Source: an uncultured Lachnospiraceae bacterium
Lineage (GTDB): Bacteria > Bacillota > Clostridia > Lachnospirales > Lachnospiraceae
Length of the DNA stretch: 64,000 nucleotides
NCBI GenBank assembly: GCA_949740725.1
Contig: CATJIO010000126.1
Span: forward strand, 1-64,000
Direction: 5' to 3'
Part shown: in pieces, positions 25,451 through 35,507 of the stretch
Layout: each line of letters begins with the position of its first letter
Numbering within the stretch: the first letter of the stretch is position 1
The notes under the pieces: generated by a model
What the model saw: the letters and a program-made list of their open reading frames with translations, nothing else
Told to the model about the DNA's origin: nothing
Databases searched by the model: none
Made by a program: the position numbers and the translations under genes

Positions 25451-26680
25451 ATGGCTGTGAACGGGCTGATTATCGGTCTGGATTTGTGTGATGCCTATAC
25501 CCAGGTGACCTGCAGCGGGAAAGAGAAGGTATGGACATTCCCCACGGTGATCTGCAGGAGAAAGGGGAAGGATGAGTGGATGGTGGGGGAAGACGGATAT
25601 CGCCTGAACCTGTCTGGGGAAGGGGTGATTGTGGATAAGCTCTTAAGCCTGGCAAAAAAGGGCGGAACCGCCACCATCGAAGAGGTGAAGTACACTGGGC
25701 GGCAGCTGCTGCGGCATTTTCTGGAGCAGGCGCTGGCGCTCCCCAGAGGGGAGTATGGCCTGACTAGGATCGCCCAGCTGGTGATTACCCTGCCGGATAT
25801 CGATTTAAAGGTGATGGATTGTCTACTTTACTGCACGGACGATTTGAATATTCCCAGAAACCGGTTTCATGTGATCAGCCACAGCGAAAGCTTCATCTAT
25901 CATGTCTTGAGCCAGAAGAAGGAGGTGTGGGCCAACCAGGTGGGGATGTTTGACCTGTCCCAGAGCGGTCTGCGCTACTATGAGATGAAGATTCAGCGGG
26001 GAATCCGCCAGACAATGATCTTGGCGGATTATGAGAATCTGGACGAGGGATTTAACCTGGATGTGCTGGAGACAGCCTCTGGCGCGAAGCTGGCGGACAA
26101 GATTCTCTGTGCCTGCGGAGAACGGCTTCTGGCAAGGAAGCTGTATTCTTCTATCCTTCTCACAGGAAAGGGATTTGAAAATCCAAAATGGGCGGCAAGT
26201 TTTATGCGGCTGATCTGCAAGCGGCGGAAGGTGTATGCGGAGAGCGGCCTTTTTGCCAAGGGGGCCGCAGTGCGGGCCGGGGATTTTTTGGGGGAGGAGA
26301 GTTCCTTTCCTTTTGTGATGATCTGCGAGGGAAGGCTGAAGTCCACAGTGTCTATGGAGGTCTTGTACGACGGAAAGCCCACCCCCTATGTGCTGGCTGC
26401 CTCCGGGGACAGCTGGTATGAGGCGAAAAGCACCACAGAGGTGATCCTGGACCACCAGAAGGAGGTGGTACTCCAGGTGCAGCCGGTGGATTCCAAGCGG
26501 AAGAAGGAGATTCCCATCTCCTTAGAGGGCTTTCCGGATCGTCCCAACCGGACCACCAGGATACGGATGCGAACCGGATTTGTGAATGAAAGTACTATGG
26601 CAGTGATTATACAGGATAAAGGCTTCGGAGAGCTGTTTGCCGCCTCCGATGCAGTGATACGCAGGGAGATCGAGATATGA
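25451..26680 (+). CDS. DUF5716 family protein (Hsp70/actin-like ATPase fold)
   Basis: 409 residues from ATG 25451 (AGGAG five bases upstream; the earlier ATG 25409 lacks an RBS). LIIGLDLCDAYTQVTC at the N-terminus resembles the phosphate-1 loop of actin/Hsp70 ATPases, GMFDLSQSGLRYYEM the phosphate-2 loop, and SSILLTGKGFENPKW the adenosine-binding segment, so an ATP-binding actin-like fold is likely. The C-terminal 90 residues (VVLQVQPVDSKRKKEIPISLEGFPDRPNRTTRIRMRTGFVNES) form a beta-rich domain reminiscent of the Hsp70 substrate-binding domain. Overlaps the next gene by 4 bp. Confidence 0.85.
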   Translation: MAVNGLIIGLDLCDAYTQVTCSGKEKVWTFPTVICRRKGKDEWMVGEDGYRLNLSGEGVIVDKLLSLAKKGGTATIEEVKYTGRQLLRHFLEQALALPRGEYGLTRIAQLVITLPDIDLKVMDCLLYCTDDLNIPRNRFHVISHSESFIYHVLSQKKEVWANQVGMFDLSQSGLRYYEMKIQRGIRQTMILADYENLDEGFNLDVLETASGAKLADKILCACGERLLARKLYSSILLTGKGFENPKWAASFMRLICKRRKVYAESGLFAKGAAVRAGDFLGEESSFPFVMICEGRLKSTVSMEVLYDGKPTPYVLAASGDSWYEAKSTTEVILDHQKEVVLQVQPVDSKRKKEIPISLEGFPDRPNRTTRIRMRTGFVNESTMAVIIQDKGFGELFAASDAVIRREIEI

Positions 26681-27492
26681 GTTTGATTTATTGCCGGACA
26701 GAGCCGGTGATGAACCCTTTTGAAGTGCCGGAACTGGGAGTTCATCTCCATTCATCCCAGGAGCTCTGCTATGTGATTTATGAGAACCCTTTGTTGGTGA
26801 TGGATGATTTTATTGATAACCGGCTAATCCAGTTCATCCGGGATGACTTAACTATGGAGGCGCTGGCGGAACGGCTGGAAAGCAGCCGGCGGAGCGGGGA
26901 GAGCAGCGACAATCAGCTGCTGATGATCCTGTCCCACTGCCAGTATTACCAGTCCTCAGAGGTGAGCAAGTACCGCCAGACGCTGATCCAGATGCGGAAA
27001 AAGCATCCGGCAGAGTACCGGAAGGCTAAGGCAGATTACCTTTTTGAACGGAAACAGTACGGGAGAGCTATCCCTCTCTATGAGAAGCTTTTGGAGCTGG
27101 ATAAGGACACGGTGGTCAACGACCGGTTTTTCTGCCGGATCTGGTGCTGCCTTGGGGCCTGCCATGCCAGATTATTTCAGTTTGACAAGGCATCCAAGGC
27201 CTATGATAAAGCCTTTTCCTATGATAACCGGAGTGAGGAAATCCTGGAGAAGATGTACTTTTTAAAAGCGCTGGCGCCCCAGCTTCCCATGGATCCCCGG
27301 TATCAGGTAATTTTAAGTGGAGCGAACCAGAAAGGCTGGGAGCGGAAGATGGCGGAGGCCAGGAACCGAGGCTGGGAATCGCCTCAGGTAAAGGAACTGG
27401 ATGAGCTTTTCTTAAAGGATCCAGTTAAGCGTCTGGCGGGGGCGGCAGAGATTGTGAAGCGATGGAAGCAGGATTACCGAGGGATGCTGTAG
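26677..27492 (+). CDS. TPR-like protein of the DUF5717/DUF5716 operon
   Basis: 271 residues, ATGA overlap with the preceding gene. After a mixed N-terminus come helical repeats: AEYRKAKADYLFERKQYGRAIPLYEKLLELDKDTVVNDRFFCRIWCCLGACHARLFQFDKASKAYDKAFSYDN is two to three TPR units (about 110-190), a protein-protein interaction module. It may link the ATPase to the giant protein. No enzyme motif seen. Confidence 0.75.
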   Translation: MSLIYCRTEPVMNPFEVPELGVHLHSSQELCYVIYENPLLVMDDFIDNRLIQFIRDDLTMEALAERLESSRRSGESSDNQLLMILSHCQYYQSSEVSKYRQTLIQMRKKHPAEYRKAKADYLFERKQYGRAIPLYEKLLELDKDTVVNDRFFCRIWCCLGACHARLFQFDKASKAYDKAFSYDNRSEEILEKMYFLKALAPQLPMDPRYQVILSGANQKGWERKMAEARNRGWESPQVKELDELFLKDPVKRLAGAAEIVKRWKQDYRGML

Positions 27493-27581
27493 CAGCACCA
27501 AGAGGAACCGGACGGGCACACAGCTGATTCCGGAGCGGAAGAAGAGCGACAAAATATATTCATAAGAAAGAGGAAGAGAAC

Positions 27582-28097
27582 ATGAAATATATCTACTGTC
27601 CTCAGTGCGGGACGCAATTAATCGGAAAAGAGATTGGGGACGAGGGGGAGGTGCCTTTCTGTCTGGCCTGCAGCCGGCCCTGGTTTGATCAATCTTATAC
27701 CTGTACCATTACTTTGGTAGTGAATGAGTACGACCAGGTGGCATTAATCCGCCAGGGTTACATCTCCAACGAATACTTTGTGTGTGTGGCCGGCTATATG
27801 AAGCCGGGGGAGAGCGGGGAAGAGACCGCCTGCCGGGAGGTAAAGGAGGAACTGGGCCTGGATGTGGAGGAAATCCGTTATACCGGGAGCCATTTTCTGC
27901 CGAAGCGGGATATGCTGATGCTGGCCTTTGAAGCTCAGGTGAAGAAAGGGGAATTTCATCTTTCCGGGGAGGTGGATCAGGCGGAGTGGTTTACCTTTAA
28001 TGAGGCCCATGAAAAGATGCGGGAGGGGACACTGGCAATCCAGCTTTTGGAGCAGTACTTCGCGAAGAAAGGCCAGTCCGGATCCATCAGGGAATAA
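27582..28097 (+). CDS. Nudix hydrolase with zinc ribbon (NADH pyrophosphatase-like)
   Basis: 171 residues. An N-terminal zinc ribbon (YCPQCG...FCLACS, residues 4-27) is followed by a Nudix domain with the full box G-x5-E-x7-REVKEELGL around GYMKPGESGEETACREVKEELGLD (about 80-105). The order zinc ribbon then Nudix is that of NudC-type NAD(H) pyrophosphatases, though the size is smaller. It would cleave a nucleoside diphosphate linked to another group, most likely in cofactor housekeeping. RBS AGGAAGAG; stands alone between operons. Confidence 0.88.
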   Translation: MKYIYCPQCGTQLIGKEIGDEGEVPFCLACSRPWFDQSYTCTITLVVNEYDQVALIRQGYISNEYFVCVAGYMKPGESGEETACREVKEELGLDVEEIRYTGSHFLPKRDMLMLAFEAQVKKGEFHLSGEVDQAEWFTFNEAHEKMREGTLAIQLLEQYFAKKGQSGSIRE

Positions 28098-28121
28098 CAA
28101 ATAGGAAGAGGAACTAAGGAT

Positions 28122-31100
28122 ATGAAACAGAAATTAGCATTTACGCTGGCCATCTGCATGATGTTGCAGGGGCCATTTTCTGCCTTGCCTGCGTACGGAG
28201 AGACAAATAGCTCTCAGCCACGATCAGGCCGGGAGCGAGGGACAGCGTCCCCCTCCGTCGCCCTACCCCTGGCATCTGACTCAGTGTATTCAGACGTTGG
28301 GAGTGAGATAAAAGGGACGGAGATCCAGGCTGTGTCTGCAGATGGGGCGCTTGATCACGGTATGCTGCAGATAGAGATTCGAAATTTTCTTGGGACGGAT
28401 AATGGGGAGTTTTCTCTCTCGCTGACGCCCCGTAAATCAACTGCGAGAAGGCAGGAGATGGACGGAGGGATCACAGATTCCTTTCAGACAGACTGGGAGG
28501 AGCGAGGCGGAGAGGAGGACGCCTTTATTTTTGGGCAGAGTTCTGTCTTTACGCTTTCGGATATCCCGCCGGGATCCTATGATCTCACCCTTTGGGGACA
28601 GGAGGGGCCCGGGGCTTACGGGAGCTATGAGCAGACAGTGACCATTAAGGAAAAGATGGTGACTACCCTGTGCCTGGCCAACGATTATCCGGAATATTAT
28701 GGCTATGAAGAGGAGGGGAATCCGTCCACCCGAAAGTATGGGGTGCTGATGGCCGGATGCTTTCAGGATGATGACCCAAAGGATCCTGATGGGAGTAATC
28801 TGGAGGCTATGTTGGAGGCGGTGTATGGGGAGGATTCTGCAGAGGCTATCTTTGATTTAAATGGAGACGGCCAGGTGGATCTTCGGGACTTGGAAATTTT
28901 TTCGAAATTTTATCAGAACCGTCAGCGGACTGCCCGGGCAGTGGAGACCCCTTGGATTTCCCAAGGGATGATTCAGTCTGCCTCGACCCTGGATTCCTCG
29001 GTAATTCAGGAGGGGAGCATAGAAGAGTTGTTTTCTGCAAAAGGGCAGTTCGCAGATGGCGGGCTGATCGTTGGTACTGGGAACCAGCAGGAAATTTCGG
29101 CACAGAATCCGGTTTCTGTCTCTGTAGAATTTACGGATCCAGTTTCGGCTGAGGGCTTTCGCATTGTCCCACAGGAGGGCTCCCTCCGGTCCATGGTGGA
29201 TGGAGAGGTGATCTTCCAGAAGGAGGATGGAAGCCTGTTTACGGTGATGATACGGGACGGGAGACAGCAGGGCGGAGGACGGAGCACAGCTTCAGCCTCT
29301 GAGGCAGGCTCCCGGGCATCGGCCACGGCCTTAGGAAGATCAGCCAGGGCAGCAAAGACACAGGCAACCAGATCCCAGGCGGCGGTCCAGACAGTGGATC
29401 AAGCGCCTCTTATGGCATCTCCTTCCCAGCTGGAGGAGCCTTCCTGGCCTGAGGATGGAAATTTGCTGGATTCGGCAGTTTATGTCAGTAACCTGGCGCA
29501 AAATGGAGGCGGGGTGACGGTGCTGGACGGGGAGGAGGATAATGGAGAGCCCATTCAGGCGAAATCCATTATCATTGATTTCGGCGGCCAGATCCCGGTG
29601 AAGAAGGTGACTATCCGGATCACGAAAACCCTGGCCCTTGACGTGGATTCTGCGGCGGGTATGGGGCAGGTGAATCTGGCGGAGATATCCAGGACAGAGT
29701 TTTTAAATGATCTGGACCGCCACATTCCAGAGCCAGATCTGTCGATCCCGGATAAGCTGGCCGGGACCCCCGGGGATGCCAGCTTTACCGTAACCTGGCG
29801 CCGCCAGGCTAATGTTACAGGATATGATGTATATGTGGAAGGAGAGAACTTTAAGGGGGAAATCCGAAAGGAGATTTTCCATGGAGTGGAGGGAAACCAC
29901 TATGAGGTAACTGGGCTGAGTGGATCAGATCTGTGTAATAATAAGCCTTACACGGTGATGGTGCGCTCCATTAACGGAGACTGGAGAAGCGCATACAGCC
30001 AGGCGATCACGGTAACGCCTCAAGCGGCCGGCAGGCCTAAGCCGCCGGAACAGATCAAGATATCCGGCGGGAATCAAAAGCTGTATGTCAGCTGGAAGAA
30101 GATGAAGAGCACAGACTACTATACACTGTATTACCGGGAAAAGGCGGCAGGCGGAGCTTTCGCCTCCCTTTCTGGCATTATCGAGCCCAAGGCGGTACTC
30201 ACTGGCTTGAAGGAGGGCACGGAGTATGAGATTTATTTGACCGGCGCTAACCTGATGGGAACTAGCGATCCCTCTGGGCGTTACAGTGGATCTACGCTGA
30301 TTTTAGAGCCTCCGGTGACGCCGAACTTTCAGTTGATTAATTGGCCAAAGGCGGAAGGTGGTAAACCGGATGCTATCGCTGGGGTGAGCAACGGTACCTC
30401 CGGCCCTATCACTTATGACGAAGAGTTTGCCTTGGTGGACGGAAGGTTCGAGACAGTTTGGGTGCGGCAGGACTGGGATGCAGGTTGCAGCTATCCTGGA
30501 GAGGATAAGGCGCCGATAATCACCTTCCAGGAGCCACACCAGATGGATACTATCGTGATCATTCCGGACTGCGAGCAGCCTTACGGACTTGACCAGTGCC
30601 GTGTGTATTACTGGGGAGAGGATGGGGTGAAGCGGGAGGCCACAGGACGGCTGTCCAGAAAAACGGATCAGCGAAATATTGCCTATTATGAATTTTTGGC
30701 CAATCAGCCTTTCCAGGCGGATAAAGTGCATATTACGCTGCAGACCGGTTATGGGCAGGCCAACCGTATCGGCATTGCGGATCTGAAATTTTATGAATAT
30801 TTTGCGTTAAAGGATGAGATCCTTGCCCTTTATACGGACAGCCTACACATGGAGATTCGGGCGGACGTAACGGAAGCAACCTTCCAGACTCTCTATGAGA
30901 AGCTGGAATATGTGGATCCGGTGAGCGGGGAGAAGACGCCTCATTATGCGTATTTGAAGAAGGAATTGGATACTGCGAAAAAGCTGTTTGAGGGAAAAGG
31001 CGATGAGGTGGAGGTGCTTTATGTGGATTCCTCCCTCACCAGCCAGGGGGATCGGCATACGGGATTTGGCGGCGGCCTGAATACCTGGCAGCCTCTTGGA

Positions 31101-33905
31101 GTGGCCGGCCTTGCAGGGGATCGGGTGATTCTGTATGTAGGCGCGGAAGGGAAGGCTGTGGGGGATCCCACGAACTTAACCTTGATTGTCAGCCAGTATC
31201 ACGGAGAATCCTCTACCGTTTATCAGACTGGGGGAGCCTTGTTCGCAGGTCCCAATGAAATTACGATTCCAAAGGTTACAGACCGCTCCGACGCAGAGGC
31301 TGGCGGCCAGCTTTACGTTCGCTATGACGGAGCGCCGGGCGCTGAGAAGTATGGCGTTCGAGTGGAAGTGATGGAAGCTGGAGAGGGCGCGAGCCAGGCG
31401 GCCAGGATTCCGGTGTTGAATCTTTCTCAGGCTGAGGATGAAGGGGAGAAACGGGCGCTTGTGGAGGCTTACGTGGAAAAGCTGGAGGGACTTTATGCAT
31501 CCGGCGTGCTGGCGGCCCATGAAAGCAACCATGGGAGCTGCGGCCTGGACTTTGACGAGAAAAACTGTATCTTCGGCGCCACAGATATTGTAGGTGATCG
31601 GGTGATGTTCTCCCTGCCCTCGGTGAAGGTGCTGGAAGGGCTGCGGGGCGTGGCCGGGACCTCTGGAGATATTCAGGCCCAGGCCCAGGTTCTGGAGGAT
31701 TCCCTGAAGGCCATGGATGAAATGCTTACCCTATTCTATCAGCATAAGGGGTTAAGTGATGCAGCCGACGCAGGCGAGAAGAACCGGATGCCTGCAGGGC
31801 ACATCAATATCCGATATCAGCGGATGTTCGAAGGCGCGTTTATGTACGCTGGAGGCGCCCACATTGGAATCGAGTGGGGGTCAGCTTCCGGCATGATGGC
31901 TGGGAAGCCGCTGGTGTTGGATGAAAATGGGGCGTACCAGTCGGGAAGCTATTTTGGCTGGGGTATTGCCCATGAGATTGGTCATGAGATTAATGAAGGA
32001 GCCTATGCAGTAGCAGAGGTGACCAACAATTATTACGCCCAGCTGGCCAGGGCCATCCAGCCGGATTACGCTCTTCGCTGGAGTGAGCAGGAGGTGCTGA
32101 AAAAGGTGACCTCTGGGGCTAAAGGGCCTTCTTCTAATGGAGCGGTCAGCCTTGCCATGTACTGGCAGCTTCACCTGGCCTATGATATGGGAGAGCATTA
32201 TCAGCTCTATGATACATATCAGGAGCAGTTTGACCATTTATTCTTCGCCAGAGTAGATTCCTACGCCAGGGACAGGGGGAAAGCCCCCAGCCCGGGGAAT
32301 GTGGGATTAAGCCTGGATGGCAATAAGGACAATAACCTGATGCGGTTAAGCTGCGCGGCGGCAGAGAAAAATATCTTGCCCTTCTTTGAGCGGTGGGGAA
32401 TGGAGCCGGATGAAGGAACCAGGGCTTATGCCGCCCAGTTCGAGACAGAGACCAGAGGCTTATGGCTTACAGGCAAAGAGCAAAAGGAGGCGGCTGCGTC
32501 TACTCCCCAGCCAGATGAGGGAGAATACAGCGCTCATGATGTTTGGGGCAGCGTAAGCTATGACCGGACAGAAGGCTCAGGGAACCAGGTGCAGATTTCC
32601 CTGAGCCATAACGGGGAGGAGGACACCTTCCTGGGCTATGAAGTGTTCCGCGGTGAATGGAAGGGCGGAGAGTACAGCCGCCGGCCTGTGGGTTTTGTGC
32701 CTGCGGGAGAGGAGTCATTTACCGACACCATCCGGACAGTGAATAACCGGACATTTACCTATGAGGCGGTAGGCTATGATATCTGGCTCCGCCCTACTGA
32801 GGAGCCAGCGGTGCTTGCGCCTTCTGTGCAGGTGTGCCATAATGGAGGTCTGGACAGCTCCCATTGGTCGGTGGATACCAACATGACTACCATTTCCACG
32901 CAGGGATCTGCAGAGGAGGATCAGGAGCCTTCTGAGGAGAACCCGGATACAGTGGAAAAACGGGCCATTGCCTGTGTCATCGACGGGGACAGTCAGACTA
33001 CTTTTGTGGGAAGAACCAGGGAGGAGGAAGAGACCGGGAAGATTCCGGATCCGGAGATCTTTTTGTACCTGAATGGGGAGGAAACGCTGACTGGGCTGGA
33101 GTACCGGCTAAGCGGTGAAGGAGAACCCATAGGAGAATTTGCGGTTTATATCAGTGCCGACGGGGTGACCTGGGAAAGGGCATCAACAGAGGAGACAACA
33201 TTTGTGATGACAGAGGAAAATGGAGTGAGGCTTCACCGGGTGATATTCAGCGAGGCTGCAGGCAAGGGGACAGGACGCAGGCTTTGCACCTATGACGCTT
33301 CTATAATAAAGCTTACAGCGCCAGGTCAGGGAGGAAAGGCTATCGGGGTGTCAGAGATCACCCTGTTGGGACAGACCGGGGATCAGGTGCTGCTGGATGT
33401 GGAGGGAATAGGATATCTAGATGAGGATTATTATAATCCGCTGAATCCGGCGCAGCTGCTGATCCCTGGAGGATCGCTTTTGTTCACCGGAACCTATGCC
33501 GGAAATCCCGCCTACAATACGGTGCTCCTCTGGGATGAGGCAGGCCGGATCGTAGGGGGGATGGACAGCGGAGAGATTTTGGCAGAGCAATATATCTTTG
33601 CTCCTAATCCAGAAGGCGGCGACCTGACCAACATTGCCAGTGGACGCTGGGTATACTATATTCCAGCGGGAGTTTTGCCTGACGCCGCATCGCTGCCAAA
33701 GAAGGTGCGGGCGGAATTATACCGGGTGGACAATGCTTTAGACCAGACCGGACAGAGGTTGGTCAGCTCCACGCCCTTTGTGGATCTTCCGTCTGATTTA
33801 GGCAATATCAGTATTCAGGGAGAGAACAGGTCTGATGAGGAAGGCAGCAATAACCTGGATCCTGCCGGATTTACCGAAGGGGAAGAAAGAGGGGAGGAAG
33901 AGTAG
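28122..33905 (+). CDS. Giant secreted M60-like (mucinase-type) metallopeptidase with dockerin, FN3 and discoidin-like domains
   Basis: 1927 residues with a signal peptide (LAFTLAICMMLQGPFSALPAYGET). A dockerin-like calcium loop DLNGDGQVDLRDLEIF lies at about 245-260. Two fibronectin-III repeats follow (about 540-730, PEPDLSIPDKLAGTPGDASFTVTWRR and GRPKPPEQIKISGGNQKLYVSW), then a discoidin/F5-8C-like domain (about 745-900). The peptidase has H1284-E-I-G-H1288, with E1299 in the AEVTNNYYAQL segment completing a gluzincin HExxH...E site typical of the M60 enhancin/IMPa family, which cuts mucin glycoproteins. Further FN3- and F5/8C-like modules fill 1450-1860. There is no LPXTG, SLH or choline-binding repeat, so attachment, if any, should go through the dockerin; the next gene supplies cell-wall-binding repeats. 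Confidence 0.85.
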   Translation: MKQKLAFTLAICMMLQGPFSALPAYGETNSSQPRSGRERGTASPSVALPLASDSVYSDVGSEIKGTEIQAVSADGALDHGMLQIEIRNFLGTDNGEFSLSLTPRKSTARRQEMDGGITDSFQTDWEERGGEEDAFIFGQSSVFTLSDIPPGSYDLTLWGQEGPGAYGSYEQTVTIKEKMVTTLCLANDYPEYYGYEEEGNPSTRKYGVLMAGCFQDDDPKDPDGSNLEAMLEAVYGEDSAEAIFDLNGDGQVDLRDLEIFSKFYQNRQRTARAVETPWISQGMIQSASTLDSSVIQEGSIEELFSAKGQFADGGLIVGTGNQQEISAQNPVSVSVEFTDPVSAEGFRIVPQEGSLRSMVDGEVIFQKEDGSLFTVMIRDGRQQGGGRSTASASEAGSRASATALGRSARAAKTQATRSQAAVQTVDQAPLMASPSQLEEPSWPEDGNLLDSAVYVSNLAQNGGGVTVLDGEEDNGEPIQAKSIIIDFGGQIPVKKVTIRITKTLALDVDSAAGMGQVNLAEISRTEFLNDLDRHIPEPDLSIPDKLAGTPGDASFTVTWRRQANVTGYDVYVEGENFKGEIRKEIFHGVEGNHYEVTGLSGSDLCNNKPYTVMVRSINGDWRSAYSQAITVTPQAAGRPKPPEQIKISGGNQKLYVSWKKMKSTDYYTLYYREKAAGGAFASLSGIIEPKAVLTGLKEGTEYEIYLTGANLMGTSDPSGRYSGSTLILEPPVTPNFQLINWPKAEGGKPDAIAGVSNGTSGPITYDEEFALVDGRFETVWVRQDWDAGCSYPGEDKAPIITFQEPHQMDTIVIIPDCEQPYGLDQCRVYYWGEDGVKREATGRLSRKTDQRNIAYYEFLANQPFQADKVHITLQTGYGQANRIGIADLKFYEYFALKDEILALYTDSLHMEIRADVTEATFQTLYEKLEYVDPVSGEKTPHYAYLKKELDTAKKLFEGKGDEVEVLYVDSSLTSQGDRHTGFGGGLNTWQPLGVAGLAGDRVILYVGAEGKAVGDPTNLTLIVSQYHGESSTVYQTGGALFAGPNEITIPKVTDRSDAEAGGQLYVRYDGAPGAEKYGVRVEVMEAGEGASQAARIPVLNLSQAEDEGEKRALVEAYVEKLEGLYASGVLAAHESNHGSCGLDFDEKNCIFGATDIVGDRVMFSLPSVKVLEGLRGVAGTSGDIQAQAQVLEDSLKAMDEMLTLFYQHKGLSDAADAGEKNRMPAGHINIRYQRMFEGAFMYAGGAHIGIEWGSASGMMAGKPLVLDENGAYQSGSYFGWGIAHEIGHEINEGAYAVAEVTNNYYAQLARAIQPDYALRWSEQEVLKKVTSGAKGPSSNGAVSLAMYWQLHLAYDMGEHYQLYDTYQEQFDHLFFARVDSYARDRGKAPSPGNVGLSLDGNKDNNLMRLSCAAAEKNILPFFERWGMEPDEGTRAYAAQFETETRGLWLTGKEQKEAAASTPQPDEGEYSAHDVWGSVSYDRTEGSGNQVQISLSHNGEEDTFLGYEVFRGEWKGGEYSRRPVGFVPAGEESFTDTIRTVNNRTFTYEAVGYDIWLRPTEEPAVLAPSVQVCHNGGLDSSHWSVDTNMTTISTQGSAEEDQEPSEENPDTVEKRAIACVIDGDSQTTFVGRTREEEETGKIPDPEIFLYLNGEETLTGLEYRLSGEGEPIGEFAVYISADGVTWERASTEETTFVMTEENGVRLHRVIFSEAAGKGTGRRLCTYDASIIKLTAPGQGGKAIGVSEITLLGQTGDQVLLDVEGIGYLDEDYYNPLNPAQLLIPGGSLLFTGTYAGNPAYNTVLLWDEAGRIVGGMDSGEILAEQYIFAPNPEGGDLTNIASGRWVYYIPAGVLPDAASLPKKVRAELYRVDNALDQTGQRLVSSTPFVDLPSDLGNISIQGENRSDEEGSNNLDPAGFTEGEERGEEE

Positions 33906-33910
33906 GAAAG

Positions 33911-35218
33911 ATGAAAAACAGATGGAAAAAGCTTCTTTTCAGCGCGGCGGCCTGCGGGATAATCACCGCGGCAGCCCTTCCCTTTACCTTATTCAGCACA
34001 CGGGCCGCGGAAGGGTTTGTGGCATGGAAGGCTGTAGGGAAGAAAGATGGGAAATATGGTGTGGAGATATCCCTCCAGCTGATGGAAGAAGAAATATTTG
34101 AGGAGAGCGCTACCTTTTGGCTGACTTTTCAGCTGGAAAAAGCGGATGGCAGCGTACCTGGAGAGGAGGACTGGGAGTTTGAATTCAGCCGGGGGATTAA
34201 GGGCGATCCATCGGTGGTGGTTCTGGATTCCCGGTATGAGGAACGAGATGAGGACTTGGCAGAGGAGGGAATCTTGCAGATCTTGGTTTCCGGCAGAAAG
34301 GATGCCTCTGGTTCCGGAGGGGTTTTAAATAAGGACAGGGCTCTGAATCTGGGAAAATTGTATGTAGATACGGATCAGAATGTAAAGATCACCCTTTTGG
34401 AGGAATCCTGCAAGGCCGTGGATGAGCGGGGGGATATAACTCCAATCAGCTGCCTGGGAGATGCAGAAGGAACGGTATTTGAGATTCTGGTTAATTCCCA
34501 GGAATCAAAGCCGGATAACACCAAGCCGGAGGAAACCACCCCAGGAAGCGGGGAGAACGGCGAAAATGACGGAAGTAGCTCCGGCGGCGATGGATCGGGA
34601 AATGGATCTGGTTCTGGAAACGGAAGCCCTGGAGGCGGAGGCAGCTCTGGCGGAAGCGGCGGTTCCGGAGGCGGATCTGGCGGAAGCGGCGGAGGTGGTT
34701 CTGTATCGGGCAAAGGGCCTGGGGTAGTGGATATTACAGAGTCCAGCACCGGGCCTGGGATGGCAGTGGAAGCAGACGGAGACTGGGAGGCTGGGGAGAA
34801 TGGCATTTGGCGGTTCCGGTATTCTGGCGGTAACTATGCTAAAGATGAGTGGATTTATGTAAAAGCGGTGTGGTATCATATTGGCCCAGATGGGCTCATG
34901 ACTACCGGATGGTATGAGAGCGGCGGCCTGTGGTATTACCTGAAGTCCTACGGCCCTATGGCCACAGGCTGGCGTCCCATCGATGGATACTGGTACTATT
35001 TTGGAAATAACGGGATTATGCGGATAGGCTGGCGGGAGATTGAAGGAAAGTGGTATTATCTGAATCCAGTATGGCCAGCTAGCAGCCAGATTCTGGATCC
35101 GGTGACTGGTCAGCCGCTGCAGATTGGGGCAAGCCTGCTTCCCTATGGCGCCATGTATGCTAATACCGTAACGCCGGATGGGTATAGGGTAGACGGAAAT
35201 GGGGTTTGGATTCCCTGA
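33911..35218 (+). CDS. Cell-wall-binding-repeat protein with long Gly/Ser linker
   Basis: 435 residues beginning five bases after the mucinase stop, so the two form an operon. Signal peptide (KLLFSAAACGIITAAALPFTLFSTRAAEG), a beta-rich domain of about 165 residues (30-195; cohesin-like in size and layout but not recognised by sequence), a Pro/Gly/Ser linker with repeated GGSGGSGG (about 205-275), then about five aromatic repeats of the choline-binding/CW_binding type (WYYLKSYGPMATGWRPIDGYWYYFGNNG) at 295-395. The repeats bind the cell wall or teichoic acid. The front domain could receive the dockerin of the upstream enzyme, making this an anchoring partner; that link is a hypothesis. Confidence 0.8.
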   Translation: MKNRWKKLLFSAAACGIITAAALPFTLFSTRAAEGFVAWKAVGKKDGKYGVEISLQLMEEEIFEESATFWLTFQLEKADGSVPGEEDWEFEFSRGIKGDPSVVVLDSRYEERDEDLAEEGILQILVSGRKDASGSGGVLNKDRALNLGKLYVDTDQNVKITLLEESCKAVDERGDITPISCLGDAEGTVFEILVNSQESKPDNTKPEETTPGSGENGENDGSSSGGDGSGNGSGSGNGSPGGGGSSGGSGGSGGGSGGSGGGGSVSGKGPGVVDITESSTGPGMAVEADGDWEAGENGIWRFRYSGGNYAKDEWIYVKAVWYHIGPDGLMTTGWYESGGLWYYLKSYGPMATGWRPIDGYWYYFGNNGIMRIGWREIEGKWYYLNPVWPASSQILDPVTGQPLQIGASLLPYGAMYANTVTPDGYRVDGNGVWIP

Positions 35219-35251
35219 GAAAAATAAGATAAAGAAGGAAAAGATAAATGT

Positions 35252-35305
35252 TCCCTGCTGAAATCAAAGCTATGTGAAGATGGATTTCAGCAGGGGATTT
35301 TTTTT
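35252..35305 (+). terminator. Strong terminator after the mucinase operon
   Basis: TCCCTGCTGAAATC (35252-35265) pairs with GATTTCAGCAGGGG starting at 35283, 17 bases later, and is followed by eight Ts. Confidence 0.9.
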
Positions 35306-35507
35306 ATTGTGAAAGCAGGCCAAGGGGCCATAGATGCGGCATGATAATTTTTGTGGGGAACAATTTATACATTAGGCGCAACGAATAAATTTACATTTCC
35401 TGGAACAATTTTCCTGATTTTTTTTCATTATATCATACATGCCATTACAAAAAACGTTTCATATGGCTTAATTTTATGATTTTCTCAAAAAATAAAATAT
35501 TTTTTTG

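Noticed and set aside
29049..29058. TTCGCAGATG match to the recombination-site arm inside the mucinase gene
   Set aside because: Only ten bases, no second arm or spacer, and fully explained by coding sequence.
34375..34806. Proline-rich minus-strand frame opposite the Gly/Ser linker
   Set aside because: Mirror image of the glycine codons of the real protein; no RBS.
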